Below, piece after piece: positions 1 through 6,554 of a stretch of DNA of 14,319 nucleotides. How positions within the stretch are numbered: position 1 is the first letter of the stretch; each line of letters begins with the position of its first letter. This stretch comes from an uncultured Dehalococcoidales bacterium (GTDB taxonomy: Bacteria > Chloroflexota > Dehalococcoidia > UBA1151 > UBA1328), in NCBI GenBank assembly GCA_905614375.1, contig CAJQSP010000032.1, positions 1 through 14,319 on the forward strand, given 5' to 3'. The notes beneath the pieces are model-generated. The model was not told the DNA's origin and searched no databases. It saw nothing but the letters and a program-made list of their open reading frames with translations. The translations under genes were made by a program, and so were the position numbers.

Positions 1-349
1 ATTCATTGATAACTTCAACTCGATTGATCGTTTCAGGGATAAGTATTCTACGTGGCACGTGTGACGCCGATGAGTAGAACTGCTCGATAAAGCGTGCAAG
101 AATTTCATTGCCGGTTTCATTCCGGGTTCCGCTCATTGTGAAGTGATCACGGCCGATCAGATTGCCTTGGCGTACGAAGAAGATCTCGACCAAGGCTTCT
201 TCTCCGCCATAGGCAGCGCCGATCACATCGAGATTTTCGCGACCCATTCCGACAACTTTTTGTCCCTCATAAACTCGCTCAATCGCTTTGAGTCGATCCC
301 GAAGTGCTCCAGCTCGTTCAAATTCAAGCTGGTCCGAAGCTTCAAGAGC
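1..349 (-). pseudogene. uvrC: UvrC middle fragment (UVR domain plus start of the C-terminal half), inverted and partial
   Basis: Reading the minus strand from about 349 down to the window edge gives an uninterrupted peptide typical of UvrC. A UVR motif (LEFERAGALRDRLKAIERV) is followed by the conserved stretch with DVIGAAYGGEEALVEIFFVR, then LIGRDHFTMSGT, FIEQFY and RRILIPE. These are the parts of excinuclease subunit C that contact UvrB and lead into the nuclease half. The fragment has no start, because upstream the frame runs into unrelated antisense sequence up to a stop near 480, and it leaves the window at base 1. The rest of UvrC's C-terminus lies directly beside it on the opposite strand, so this fragment cannot be read together with it. 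The family assignment is secure. Whether the break exists in the living genome is not. Confidence 0.88.
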
Positions 350-1023
350 AATTAAACCTGCCCACTCTGCCCCAGAGAATCGAGTGCTACGACATTTCCC
401 ATATTCAGGGAACCAACACAGTCGCGAGTATGTCAGTGTTCCAAGAAGGAAAGCCTCTATCGTCCGACTATCGCCGATTCAAGATCAAATCGCACAATCG
501 TAACGATGACTTCGCGTCTATGAAGGAAGTTCTAACTCGTCGATTCAAACGCTTGAAGAACGCGAGAGAAGGCGGAGAAGAAAACGCCAGTTTTTCCGCC
601 TCACCTGATCTCGTATTGATCGACGGTGGAAAAGGTCAGCTTTCTTCTGCAGTAGAAGCGATGTTGTTTCTCGGATTGCAAGATATCCAGCTGGCTTCAA
701 TAGCAAAGCGTGAAGAAGAGATTTTTCTGCCTGATGCTGCTGAACCCGTAATCATGCCTAGAAACTCTCAGGGCCTATTTTTGCTGCAACGAGCTCGAGA
801 CGAAGCTCACAGATTTGCAATTACGTTCCATCGAAACCTTCGAGGTAAAGCATCAGTAAAATCCGCTCTCGACAGTGTCCCCGGCATCGGACCAAAACGG
901 CGTAAGATGCTTATTCGTACCTTCGGATCAGTAAAGGGGATTCGAGAAGCATCTGAAGAGCGGATTGCAGGCTCACCTGGAATGACCGAGAAAACAGCCC
1001 GACAACTCAAAGAACACCTTTAG
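340..1023 (+). CDS. uvrC: UvrABC excinuclease subunit C, C-terminal part only (endonuclease and HhH domains)
   Basis: This is the C-terminal half of UvrC, which makes the 5' incision in nucleotide excision repair. The RNase H-like nuclease fold is complete for its catalytic residues: the Asp in IECYDISHIQG, the Asp in LVLIDGGKGQL and the His in RDEAHRFAI match the family's D-D-H set. Two helix-hairpin-helix motifs close the protein (LDSVPGIGPKRRKML, then GSPGMTEKTARQL). Homology to UvrC begins at about LQEQLNLPTLPQR (base 340). The ATG at 304 lies in antisense UVR sequence, so it is an accidental start. The GIY-YIG N-terminal nuclease is absent, and the linker of some 45-55 residues before this point is missing. 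The stop is 6 bp before the next gene, suggesting co-transcription. The identity is certain. The broken 5' end is either an inversion or a chimera. Confidence 0.92.
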   Translation, partial: LQEQLNLPTLPQRIECYDISHIQGTNTVASMSVFQEGKPLSSDYRRFKIKSHNRNDDFASMKEVLTRRFKRLKNAREGGEENASFSASPDLVLIDGGKGQLSSAVEAMLFLGLQDIQLASIAKREEEIFLPDAAEPVIMPRNSQGLFLLQRARDEAHRFAITFHRNLRGKASVKSALDSVPGIGPKRRKMLIRTFGSVKGIREASEERIAGSPGMTEKTARQLKEHL

Positions 1024-1029
1024 GCCTCA

Positions 1030-1995
1030 ATGCAAGCTCTTTCATTCCCCGGCTACGGTCGCGTCGAAATCATCGAAATCCCCCGACCAGCCCTGCGTGA
1101 GCCCACAGATGCAATCGTATTGGTAACAACTGCAGCGATTGGACCCTGGGATATCGAGCGATTCTTCAGCGTTGGTGAAGATAGTGTCGTGCCCGGTGGC
1201 GAATTCGCTGGGTTGGTAGTAGAGACAGGTTCAGATGTTTCCACAGTTGAACTAGATGATCTCGTATCTAATACGGTCCATCATCTCACATCGAACGGCG
1301 GTAGCCAGCTGTTTGGGTCGTCATCCCTTCCGGGAGGACATGCTGAATACGTTCGAGTACCCGACGCCGACATTACCCTCACAAAAATCGCAGCCTCCGG
1401 CGAAGAACGTGCTGTGCTCGCCGGTGGTACTGCTGGTCTTGGCGTAAACGTTGCTGCAGCCGCTATTAGCGAGTCGCCCGCAGGCTCATACGCAGTCGTC
1501 GGATGCGATCCAATTGGAATGACTGCGTTGATCGCTCTGAAAAACGCCGGCAACTCCAAACAGATTATCGCCATTGAAGATCACACGGCGCGACGGACGC
1601 TTGCTTCAGGATTCGCCTCGCAAGCACTAAACAGCAACGACACCCTGCCGATCGAGCAAATTGACGTTGTGATAATGGGCTCCATTGAAGACGCTCCGAA
1701 ATTCGAAAAAGCGGTGAGCTTGGTTCGTCCTGGCGGTTACATAATATTTTCTGAACCGTACGGTCCGATCCGATCGACCGAATCTGGCGGGACACTTCCG
1801 GGTGGCGTTACCTTGACGACAGCTCCTTGGCCGACAAACGAAGATGCTAAGAAGATCGTCACAGCGATGCAGATAAAAAGATTGGATCTCACACCGATTG
1901 TTTCGCATGTAATTCCTCTCGACGAAGCCCAAGAAGCATACGAAGCTGCCGCCGGACCCGGCCAGGGCGTTCAAAAAGTGTTATTGAAGCCGTAG
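1030..1995 (+). CDS. Medium-chain dehydrogenase/reductase (alcohol dehydrogenase-like) without zinc ligands
   Basis: A 321-residue MDR-superfamily protein with an N-terminal GroES-like domain (about 1-125), a Rossmann domain (about 150-275, with YAVVGCDPIGMTAL in place of the usual GAGPIG loop) and the C-terminal closing segment (PLDEAQEAYEAA...QGVQKVLLKP). In zinc-dependent relatives a Cys lies in the motif corresponding to AAIGPWD, and a His in the motif corresponding to GGEFAG. Here these positions are Gly38 and Gly57. The four-Cys structural-zinc lobe is also missing (the stretch NTVHHLTSNGGSQLFG has no Cys). It is therefore probably a zinc-free NAD(P)H oxidoreductase or a catalytically altered member. 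It starts at an ATG 6 bp after uvrC, so it likely shares that transcript. The substrate is unknown. Confidence 0.82.
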   Translation: MQALSFPGYGRVEIIEIPRPALREPTDAIVLVTTAAIGPWDIERFFSVGEDSVVPGGEFAGLVVETGSDVSTVELDDLVSNTVHHLTSNGGSQLFGSSSLPGGHAEYVRVPDADITLTKIAASGEERAVLAGGTAGLGVNVAAAAISESPAGSYAVVGCDPIGMTALIALKNAGNSKQIIAIEDHTARRTLASGFASQALNSNDTLPIEQIDVVIMGSIEDAPKFEKAVSLVRPGGYIIFSEPYGPIRSTESGGTLPGGVTLTTAPWPTNEDAKKIVTAMQIKRLDLTPIVSHVIPLDEAQEAYEAAAGPGQGVQKVLLKP

Positions 1996-2013
1996 CGTCG
2001 TGGTAGTCGGACT

Positions 2014-2832
2014 TCATACCATCCTATTTGCGTCGTTGTGATGATCCAAGAAATCTCTAGGAGCCGCGGGCATTGTTCGTCCTTCAGCCGCATCATTCGC
2101 CGCAACTAACTGCCGCCTCGCCCACAGAACGGTTAGTGCAGCATCTAAGTTCGAAAGGGTTTCGGGAAGTGAAAGCTTTCCATCAGGCAATCCGAGTTCA
2201 ATTCTGTCTCCTGCCAACATGTCCCGAGGGGCTGCACTTGCAATCGGTGGGCTGCTTGTTGGTCCGGTGGCAAAACCACCATCGTTATCATCTAATTTTG
2301 ATTGGACTGGCGCTGCATATGGGGCAGCACTGCTAGCTCGATTTTCGTGCTCAATGCCCGGAACTGCCTGATCCTTGGGCAGGTACGGACGAACCTCGCT
2401 AAATATCCGATCAACAAGCGCCAACCGGCGAGCGACCTCGGTTCTATCAGCACCAGAAATCTCTTCTAACAAAACGGCGAATCGATCAGGAGCGTATGGC
2501 TGTTCGCCTAGACGGGTCGACATTTCAGTAAACAGTGCGATGTTTCGTGCCAGCTGAATTCGAGCGTCTTCGCTCTCTTTAGCCGAGAGCGGCGTTACAG
2601 CCCGTAAACCATCCCTTGTTACTCGAACCCGACTTCGACCGCCTGCTACACCCCACATGCGCAGAGCACCTAGACGAGCGGAGAACGCCCCGCCGCGCTC
2701 TGACATTCCGAGCGACCGAGCCAATCCTTGCCGAGATACTTCGCCTGCAAATTCACGAGCGATCTTTTGACCAAGCTCTATGCTTTCAACTAGCCCAATT
2801 TCAGGAAACTCATAATCACCTAGTTTTGCCAT
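2014..2832 (-). CDS. Uncharacterised protein with winged-helix-like N-terminus
   Basis: I do not recognise a named family for this 272-residue protein. Residues about 10-85 look like a winged helix: a helix (VESIELGQKIAREFA), a turn and second helix (QGLARSLGMSERGGAFSARLGALRMWG) and a wing-like RSRVRVTRDGLRAV. That arrangement recalls DUF5343-type or transcription-regulator wHTH modules. A charged helical segment follows (about 88-155), ending in FSEVRPYLPKDQ. Next is a low-complexity Ser/Pro/Ala linker (about 165-200), and a C-terminal helical part with LSNLDAALTVLWARRQL. No catalytic motif, signal peptide or membrane segment is seen. The ATG at 2832 has only a weak AAGG about 10 bases upstream. 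The gene converges on the MDR gene with an 18-bp gap and lies downstream of the long repeat-rich intergenic region, which is probably its leader. It is a real gene by length and composition; its function is open. Confidence 0.7.
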   Translation of the reverse strand: MAKLGDYEFPEIGLVESIELGQKIAREFAGEVSRQGLARSLGMSERGGAFSARLGALRMWGVAGGRSRVRVTRDGLRAVTPLSAKESEDARIQLARNIALFTEMSTRLGEQPYAPDRFAVLLEEISGADRTEVARRLALVDRIFSEVRPYLPKDQAVPGIEHENRASSAAPYAAPVQSKLDDNDGGFATGPTSSPPIASAAPRDMLAGDRIELGLPDGKLSLPETLSNLDAALTVLWARRQLVAANDAAEGRTMPAAPRDFLDHHNDANRMV

Positions 2833-3001
2833 CTAAATAAGCCTTGCTACAACATTGAACAGATCCGGTTTGACCAGAGAGGCGTTTGAGATGACATAGA
2901 TGACATTCATTGTTATCGAGTCCACAAACACTTCTTGAGACCAACCTCTTAGATTCCCAAAGCAGCGTTACGCTAATAAATACGCCGCCAAAAGCACAAA
3001 T

Positions 3002-3065
3002 ACTCCACATGTTACGCCGCAATGCCGCTGCATCGCAAGCGGTTTAGCGGCGTAACATGTGGAGT
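3002..3065. repeat. Perfect 19-bp inverted repeat with nested small hairpin
   Basis: The left arm ACTCCACATGTTACGCCGC (3002-3020) is the exact reverse complement of the right arm at 3047-3065, with a 26-bp spacer. Within the spacer, CCGCT (3025-3029) can pair with AGCGG (3038-3042), so the whole element can form a cruciform or a long RNA hairpin. There is no T-tract on either side, so it is not a standard intrinsic terminator. It could be an operator, a recombination or mobile-element end, or a structured leader of the downstream minus-strand gene. Confidence 0.8.
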
Positions 3066-3138
3066 TGTTCTTGTTTCCTGCTGTAGTGTTACTTTGAGAA
3101 GGGCTGTCGGGCCTGTCTAACAGCCAATAAAGAGCCCT

Positions 3139-3157
3139 GGGGAAGCTGCGCTGCCCC
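3139..3157. other. GC-rich hairpin
   Basis: GGGG at 3139-3142 pairs with CCCC at 3154-3157, and inside them AGC pairs with GCT around a TGC loop, with one A-G mismatch. It has no T-tract, so a terminator is unlikely. Just upstream, 3102-3107 (GGCTGT) can pair with 3120-3125 (ACAGCC), while 3100-3105 (AGGGCT) can pair instead with 3133-3138 (AGCCCT). The segment can therefore adopt exclusive folds if transcribed. Confidence 0.35.
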
Positions 3158-3623
3158 GTGTAGGAACGTCAGGGGTATTTAAGCGGCGTAAACCATCGGG
3201 GGGGGTACCGGATCGTCACTTGTGCGAGCTGACTGGCTGCCTGTCGCTCAACACAAGCTTTGGTCGACGATATGAGACCTTTCTTCCAAAGTGCTGGACA
3301 CACGAATTATCCCTGAGCCAGTGAATAGCCATCACGTGAGCGATCAGTAAATACCTCGACCTATTTAAACGCCCACCAGCGCAAAGTTTGCAGGGCCAAT
3401 AAATGCGCCCTTGCATTGATCTCAGTTTGATGCGATTTTTATGAAGATTAACAACAATTTACACCGATCAATGTGCGGCGTAGTTCGGTATAGTTACCCG
3501 GAATGTTTACCGTTATGTTTAGCATGTAATCCGAATGTAAGAAATGGCTTTTTGAACTCAATCAAGGGTCGACCTATTTTCGCCTAATTTCCAGCGAAGG
3601 TTATCGAATAAGGCTTGTTTCAC

Positions 3624-3668
3624 TCAAAAAAATAGCCGGGCACAGCAAATGCTGAGCCCGGCTATTTA
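3624..3668 (-). terminator. Rho-independent terminator of the nfeD-SPFH operon
   Basis: AAATAGCCGGGC (3630-3641) pairs perfectly with GCCCGGCTATTT (3656-3667). The stem continues inward, after one mismatch, with CAGC/GCTG around an AAAT loop. On the minus strand the hairpin is followed by a run of T (the A-run at 3626-3632 on plus). It lies about 25 bp past the SPFH stop codon, in the right place and direction to end that transcript. Confidence 0.9.
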
Positions 3669-3690
3669 GAGCAAATTCCGAGTCGATTAT

Positions 3691-4533
3691 TTAGTCATCC
3701 TGGGACGTTAAACTACCTATCCCGCCAAGCATTTTTGTTAGCTCCAGCGGCAATATGAATTTCGTCGATTCGCCTTCCCCTAGCGTCTTCAGCGCCTCAA
3801 CGTATTGGAGCGTCATCGTATTCGCATCGACTCCTGAAGCGACTTTGTGAATCGCCGCGAGGGCTTCCGCATAACCGGTTGCCCTAAGCACAGTTGCCTG
3901 CTGATCACCTTCAGCCGCCAAAATTTCAGCCTGCCTATCACCTTCAGCCTTTAGGATCGATGATTGCTTCTCACCTTCAGCAACTGTAATGGCTGCTTGC
4001 TTAGTGCCATCGGCCTCGAGAACAACCGCACGGCGAATGCGCTCAGCAGTCATTTGGCGGTTCATCGCCTCTTGAATGTCTCTCGGAGGATCGATCTCAC
4101 GAATTTCTACGTTCGTGACTTTGATGCCCCAGCGCTCTGTTTCGGAATCCAATCGTGTCCGCAGGACCTCATTGATCTTGTCTCGCTGGGAGAACACATC
4201 GTCAAGGTTCATTTCACCGATGACTGCCCGAAGGGTAGTCGTGGCAAGTCCAACTACAGCAGTTGTGTAGTCTTCGACCTCAAGAACAGCCTTCTGGGCT
4301 TCGTTGATGTTAACGCGTAGATACACCAAAAAATCGATCTCTATCGGCGCATTATCCTTGGTGATGTTAGTTTGACGCGGTATATCAAGAACAGTCGTAC
4401 GTGTGTCGATCTTCTGGATCTGGTGGATGATCGGGAGCGCAATTACCATTCCCGGCCCCCTCATACCTTCAAATTGACCCAATCGGAATCGGGCAACACG
4501 CTCGTAGTCTCGAACGAAGTTAATTATCGCCAT
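3691..4533 (-). CDS. SPFH/band-7 (stomatin-like) protein, partner of NfeD
   Basis: A 280-residue SPFH-domain protein of the stomatin/paraslipin type, which forms membrane-associated oligomeric scaffolds. The band-7 domain spans about 5-165, with family signatures RFRLGQFEGMRGPG, ITKDNAPIEIDFLVYLRV, LRAVIGEMNLDDVFSQRDKIN and WGIKVTNVEIREIDPP. Residues 174-228 are 11-residue coiled-coil repeats (ADGTKQ, AEGEKQ, AEGDRQ, AEGDQQ, ATGYAE at exact 11-residue spacing). The C-terminus has the stomatin-like FILPLELTKMLGGI. Unusually, there is no N-terminal hydrophobic anchor: the protein begins directly at the domain (MAIINFVRDYERVA). The start is fixed by a near-perfect AGGAGG five bases upstream. The gene lies 57 bp behind the long-form nfeD gene, the classic STOPP operon arrangement in which NfeD protease and stomatin act together in membrane protein quality control. 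Identity is sure; the physiological target is unknown. Confidence 0.93.
   Translation of the reverse strand: MAIINFVRDYERVARFRLGQFEGMRGPGMVIALPIIHQIQKIDTRTTVLDIPRQTNITKDNAPIEIDFLVYLRVNINEAQKAVLEVEDYTTAVVGLATTTLRAVIGEMNLDDVFSQRDKINEVLRTRLDSETERWGIKVTNVEIREIDPPRDIQEAMNRQMTAERIRRAVVLEADGTKQAAITVAEGEKQSSILKAEGDRQAEILAAEGDQQATVLRATGYAEALAAIHKVASGVDANTMTLQYVEALKTLGEGESTKFILPLELTKMLGGIGSLTSQDD
3883..4014 (-). repeat. Four in-frame 33-bp units encoding 11-residue coiled-coil repeats
   Basis: These bases encode residues 174-217 of the SPFH protein as four consecutive hendecads, each opening A-(D/E)-G. The protein repeats are clear, while the DNA units are already diverged. This suggests an old internal duplication kept for coiled-coil assembly, as in many SPFH proteins. 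Confidence 0.7.
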
Positions 4534-4538
4534 TAGTA

Positions 4539-4544
4539 CCTCCT
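4539..4544 (-). promoter_or_regulatory. Strong Shine-Dalgarno of the SPFH gene
   Basis: AGGAGG on the minus strand, five bases before the ATG at 4533. It is the best ribosome binding site in the window, and it fixes a start without a membrane anchor. It may let the second gene of the operon be translated at higher level than nfeD. Confidence 0.85.
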
Positions 4545-4590
4545 AAACGGAAAGGGAATCCCCGATCCAAAATTGTTCTCAATCATTACT

Positions 4591-6090
4591 CTATACGTCC
4601 CTTGTGCCTGTTTCGGTTCCCAACAGTTTCACCTTCAGATTAATCCCGTCGACCGAAACCACTTCTACTTCTGTTCCAACGGAGATGCGTTTGTCGCTAT
4701 CTCCGTCATGCTCGCCAGACCATATCTCACCGTTCAAGAGAACCTGACCTGACGGAGTTAAATCAGCCGACACAACACCTGAATTCCCCACCATACTCGC
4801 CACCAAAGTCGGACTTTGGTACAGCAATATATCTTTACTTTTACGAAGCTCCCAAGCAAACCACAACACTAATGTCCCGATTGAAACTCCAACGATCGCT
4901 AGTAACAACCGATTCACAGCTGGATCGGTACCGGTGAAGGTCGGGTTACCGAAGAAACCGACCAGAAATACTCCGCCAAATACCAGAGTCACTGTGCCGG
5001 CAACACCGAAATAACCAATTCCCGGAGCGGTCGTTTCTAGATAGAAGAGCAACATCGAAAGAAGAATCAACGCCACTCCTGCCCAAGAGAACGGCAGCTG
5101 TCCAACTCCGGCCCATCCAAGAACCAAGAACAACACACCTAACGTCCCTGGTACCCAAAGTCCTGGATTCCAAAGCTCTACGATCACGCCGAGCCCGCCA
5201 AGTGATACGAGAAGGAAAGCGATGTTTGGATTTGATATGAATGCCAATACACGTTCGAGCAAACTCAAATCCATCTGCGACGTCACAGCGCCGTCAACTT
5301 CCAACTCTACTGTTGCCCCATTCATATCAACGAGATAGCCATCCAACTGATCCAAAAGAGAGTCGTAGTCGGCGGCAATCAAATCGGCAATACCCAACTC
5401 GACAGCTTCTGACGCTGAGTATGCTTTGGCCGACAAAACGGTAGCCTCAAGCGCTGACACGTTTCGACCTCGCCTCTCAGCGATGCTTCGAATAAGTGCG
5501 GCTGCATCCTGAGATGCCTTCCGACTCAAAGTGTCCGGCAAATCACCGCCATCGATATCAACCACCGCTGCAGCACCAATATTTGTAGTCGGAGCCATCA
5601 CCAAAATGTGTGCTGCAGCGCCAACAAAAGTGCCTGCACTTGCCGCCTGTGCGCCATCAGGAGCGACGTAGACAGCAACGGGTACCTTTGATGCCAAAAT
5701 CGACTCCATGATGTCTCTGGTGGCATCCAAAAGCCCACCAGGTGTATTCAACATCAGTACGACGAGCTGGAAATCTTCCTCATCAGCTCTGTCGAGACCA
5801 CGATCGATAAATCTTGAAGTAACGCCGTCTATTGCGCCGTCAAGACGAACAAGAAGCACTGCTGGCTCTTGATCTCTCGAGTCGTTTGATTGAGCCTGTG
5901 CAGATTCTCCGAGCGATGGAAGCAATATCCCAGTCATACCAGCCAGAGTTATAAGCACTGCGGTTAGTACTCGAATTATCCGCACCACTACCCTGAAAGA
6001 ACGATTAGGCACAGTTGAACTCCGTAACCGCATCTTATCGAACGATTGTGAAGAACAGTTGACCAATATCACAAACCTACCAAAATACAT
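4591..6090 (-). CDS. Long-form NfeD membrane serine protease (ClpP-class)
   Basis: A long-form NfeD of 499 residues. A basic N-terminus and hydrophobic stretch (about 33-60, ending near GESAQAQS) act as signal or anchor. The ClpP-like protease domain (about 76-260) has the oxyanion motif NTPGG (115-119), the nucleophile Ser151 in AASAGT and the general-base Lys191 in SRKASQD, matching the Ser-Lys dyad of archaeal PH1510-type NfeD. Several membrane segments follow (about 285-410), then the soluble OB-fold NfeD domain (about 428-490, VASMVGNSGVVSADLTPSGQVLLNGEIW). This family cleaves hydrophobic C-termini of stomatin partners, and the stomatin-like gene is directly downstream. The start is uncertain: the ATG at 6090 has no clear ribosome site, and the ATG at 6033 (residue 20) would give a more normal signal peptide. 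Confidence 0.93.
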   Translation of the reverse strand: MYFGRFVILVNCSSQSFDKMRLRSSTVPNRSFRVVVRIIRVLTAVLITLAGMTGILLPSLGESAQAQSNDSRDQEPAVLLVRLDGAIDGVTSRFIDRGLDRADEEDFQLVVLMLNTPGGLLDATRDIMESILASKVPVAVYVAPDGAQAASAGTFVGAAAHILVMAPTTNIGAAAVVDIDGGDLPDTLSRKASQDAAALIRSIAERRGRNVSALEATVLSAKAYSASEAVELGIADLIAADYDSLLDQLDGYLVDMNGATVELEVDGAVTSQMDLSLLERVLAFISNPNIAFLLVSLGGLGVIVELWNPGLWVPGTLGVLFLVLGWAGVGQLPFSWAGVALILLSMLLFYLETTAPGIGYFGVAGTVTLVFGGVFLVGFFGNPTFTGTDPAVNRLLLAIVGVSIGTLVLWFAWELRKSKDILLYQSPTLVASMVGNSGVVSADLTPSGQVLLNGEIWSGEHDGDSDKRISVGTEVEVVSVDGINLKVKLLGTETGTRDV

Positions 6091-6095
6091 CCGCT

Positions 6096-6128
6096 ATCAC
6101 TGTGCGTTATTAGTTTATTCATAGTGAT
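6096..6128. promoter_or_regulatory. 9-bp inverted repeat between divergent genes, possible operator
   Basis: ATCACTGTG (6096-6104) pairs with CATAGTGAT (6120-6128), with one G-T wobble, across a 15-base AT-rich spacer. It lies in the 67-bp gap between nfeD (minus) and the small ORF beginning at 6158 (plus), where both promoters must be if the second gene is expressed. I see no confident -35/-10 pair. The call is tentative. Confidence 0.3.
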
Positions 6129-6157
6129 GAAACTCAACCGATAGCTATAGGTTCAAT

Positions 6158-6554
6158 ATGAAAATCACCGGTATCAACACGTTATGGATAAAAAGGGAAC
6201 AGCGTTTAGTCGAAAGAGCCGATCTTCTCTTGTCGGAATTCCCGTTTGCCAAGAAGTTCTTCTTCGTTAACGTCGCATGGTTTTCAGACAAAAATAATCA
6301 AAAGGCGCTGCTAGCCCAGGGCTCCGATATCACAGTGAGAATGGATGATAAAAAAACTCATCTCATCCGACCTAGCTAGCCCGTTTGATCCTTCAGGTCA
6401 TCGTCTAAAGCGAGAATACGTGCTGTTGAACAGCGATCGCATCGCTGAAGATGAAGATCTTCTCAACTGGCTCGATCAAGCCAGTGAATTTGCAGGGCCG
6501 CTGCCGCATAAGAAACCCAAACGCCTTAAACGGCAAACCGGTCGCGCCAAATAA
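6158..6554 (+). pseudogene. Small unknown ORF split by a frameshift at an A7 run
   Basis: Two overlapping reading frames, 6158-6379 (73 codons) and 6345-6554 (69 codons), switch at the A7 run at 6350-6356. Removing one A joins them into one 131-residue protein that continues smoothly through ...RMDDKKLISSDLASPF... Its first residues (MKITGINTLWI) resemble the usual beginning of enolase-superfamily proteins, as in the gene at 9856 (MKITGVKTFIV), but nothing later does. The middle contains AKKFFFVNVAWFSDKNN, and the end is very basic (PHKKPKRLKRQTGRAK). I do not recognise a family. The ribosome site is weak. Alternatives are two separate overlapping small genes, programmed slippage, a homopolymer sequencing error, or decay. 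It lies directly before an enolase relic, which favours a decaying or rearranged locus. Confidence 0.45.

Larger units (their letters stand above)
2981..3482. repeat. Cluster of five GCGGCGTA octamers
   Basis: The octamer occurs as TACGCCGC at 2981-2988 and 3013-3020, and as GCGGCGTA at 3047-3054, 3183-3190 and 3475-3482. Two plus-orientation copies extend to AGCGGCGTAA (3046-3055 and 3182-3191). I found only one other copy in the window, inside the RraA-like gene (12717-12724). By chance, well under one copy would be expected in 500 bp. The 3013 and 3047 copies form the inner ends of the 19-bp inverted repeat. Confidence 0.6.
2833..3690. other. Long non-coding, repeat-rich intergenic region
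   Basis: These 858 bp separate two minus-strand genes, and no convincing coding sequence is present in any frame. The short ORFs here (for example 2816-3022 and 3216-3416 on minus) are Cys/Arg-rich with no family features. Contents: a perfect 19-bp inverted repeat (3002-3065), five copies of GCGGCGTA or its complement (2981-3482), possible competing hairpins at 3100-3157, a run of eight G at 3198-3205, two similar AT-rich words (GCCAATAAA at 3123 and 3395), and the terminator of the SPFH gene at 3630-3667. All other intergenic gaps in the window are under 200 bp. Confidence 0.7.

Noticed and set aside
143..355. 70-codon plus-strand ORF
   Set aside because: It is the antisense shadow of the inverted UvrC fragment, which has clear homology on the minus strand.
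2816..3022. 68-codon minus ORF in the intergenic region
   Set aside because: It has no family features, overlaps the start of the 2014-2832 gene, and begins within the palindrome; probably chance.
2981..3190. Possible integron attC site
   Set aside because: The ends do not fit the RYYYAAC/GTTRRRY core boxes and no integrase gene is present.
3216..3416. 66-codon minus ORF in the intergenic region
   Set aside because: Composition rich in Arg, Cys and His, no ribosome site, and no recognisable motif.
3060..3440. Known structured RNA such as tRNA, SRP RNA, 6S, tmRNA or RNase P RNA
   Set aside because: I found none of the conserved sequence blocks of these RNAs; only generic hairpins are visible.
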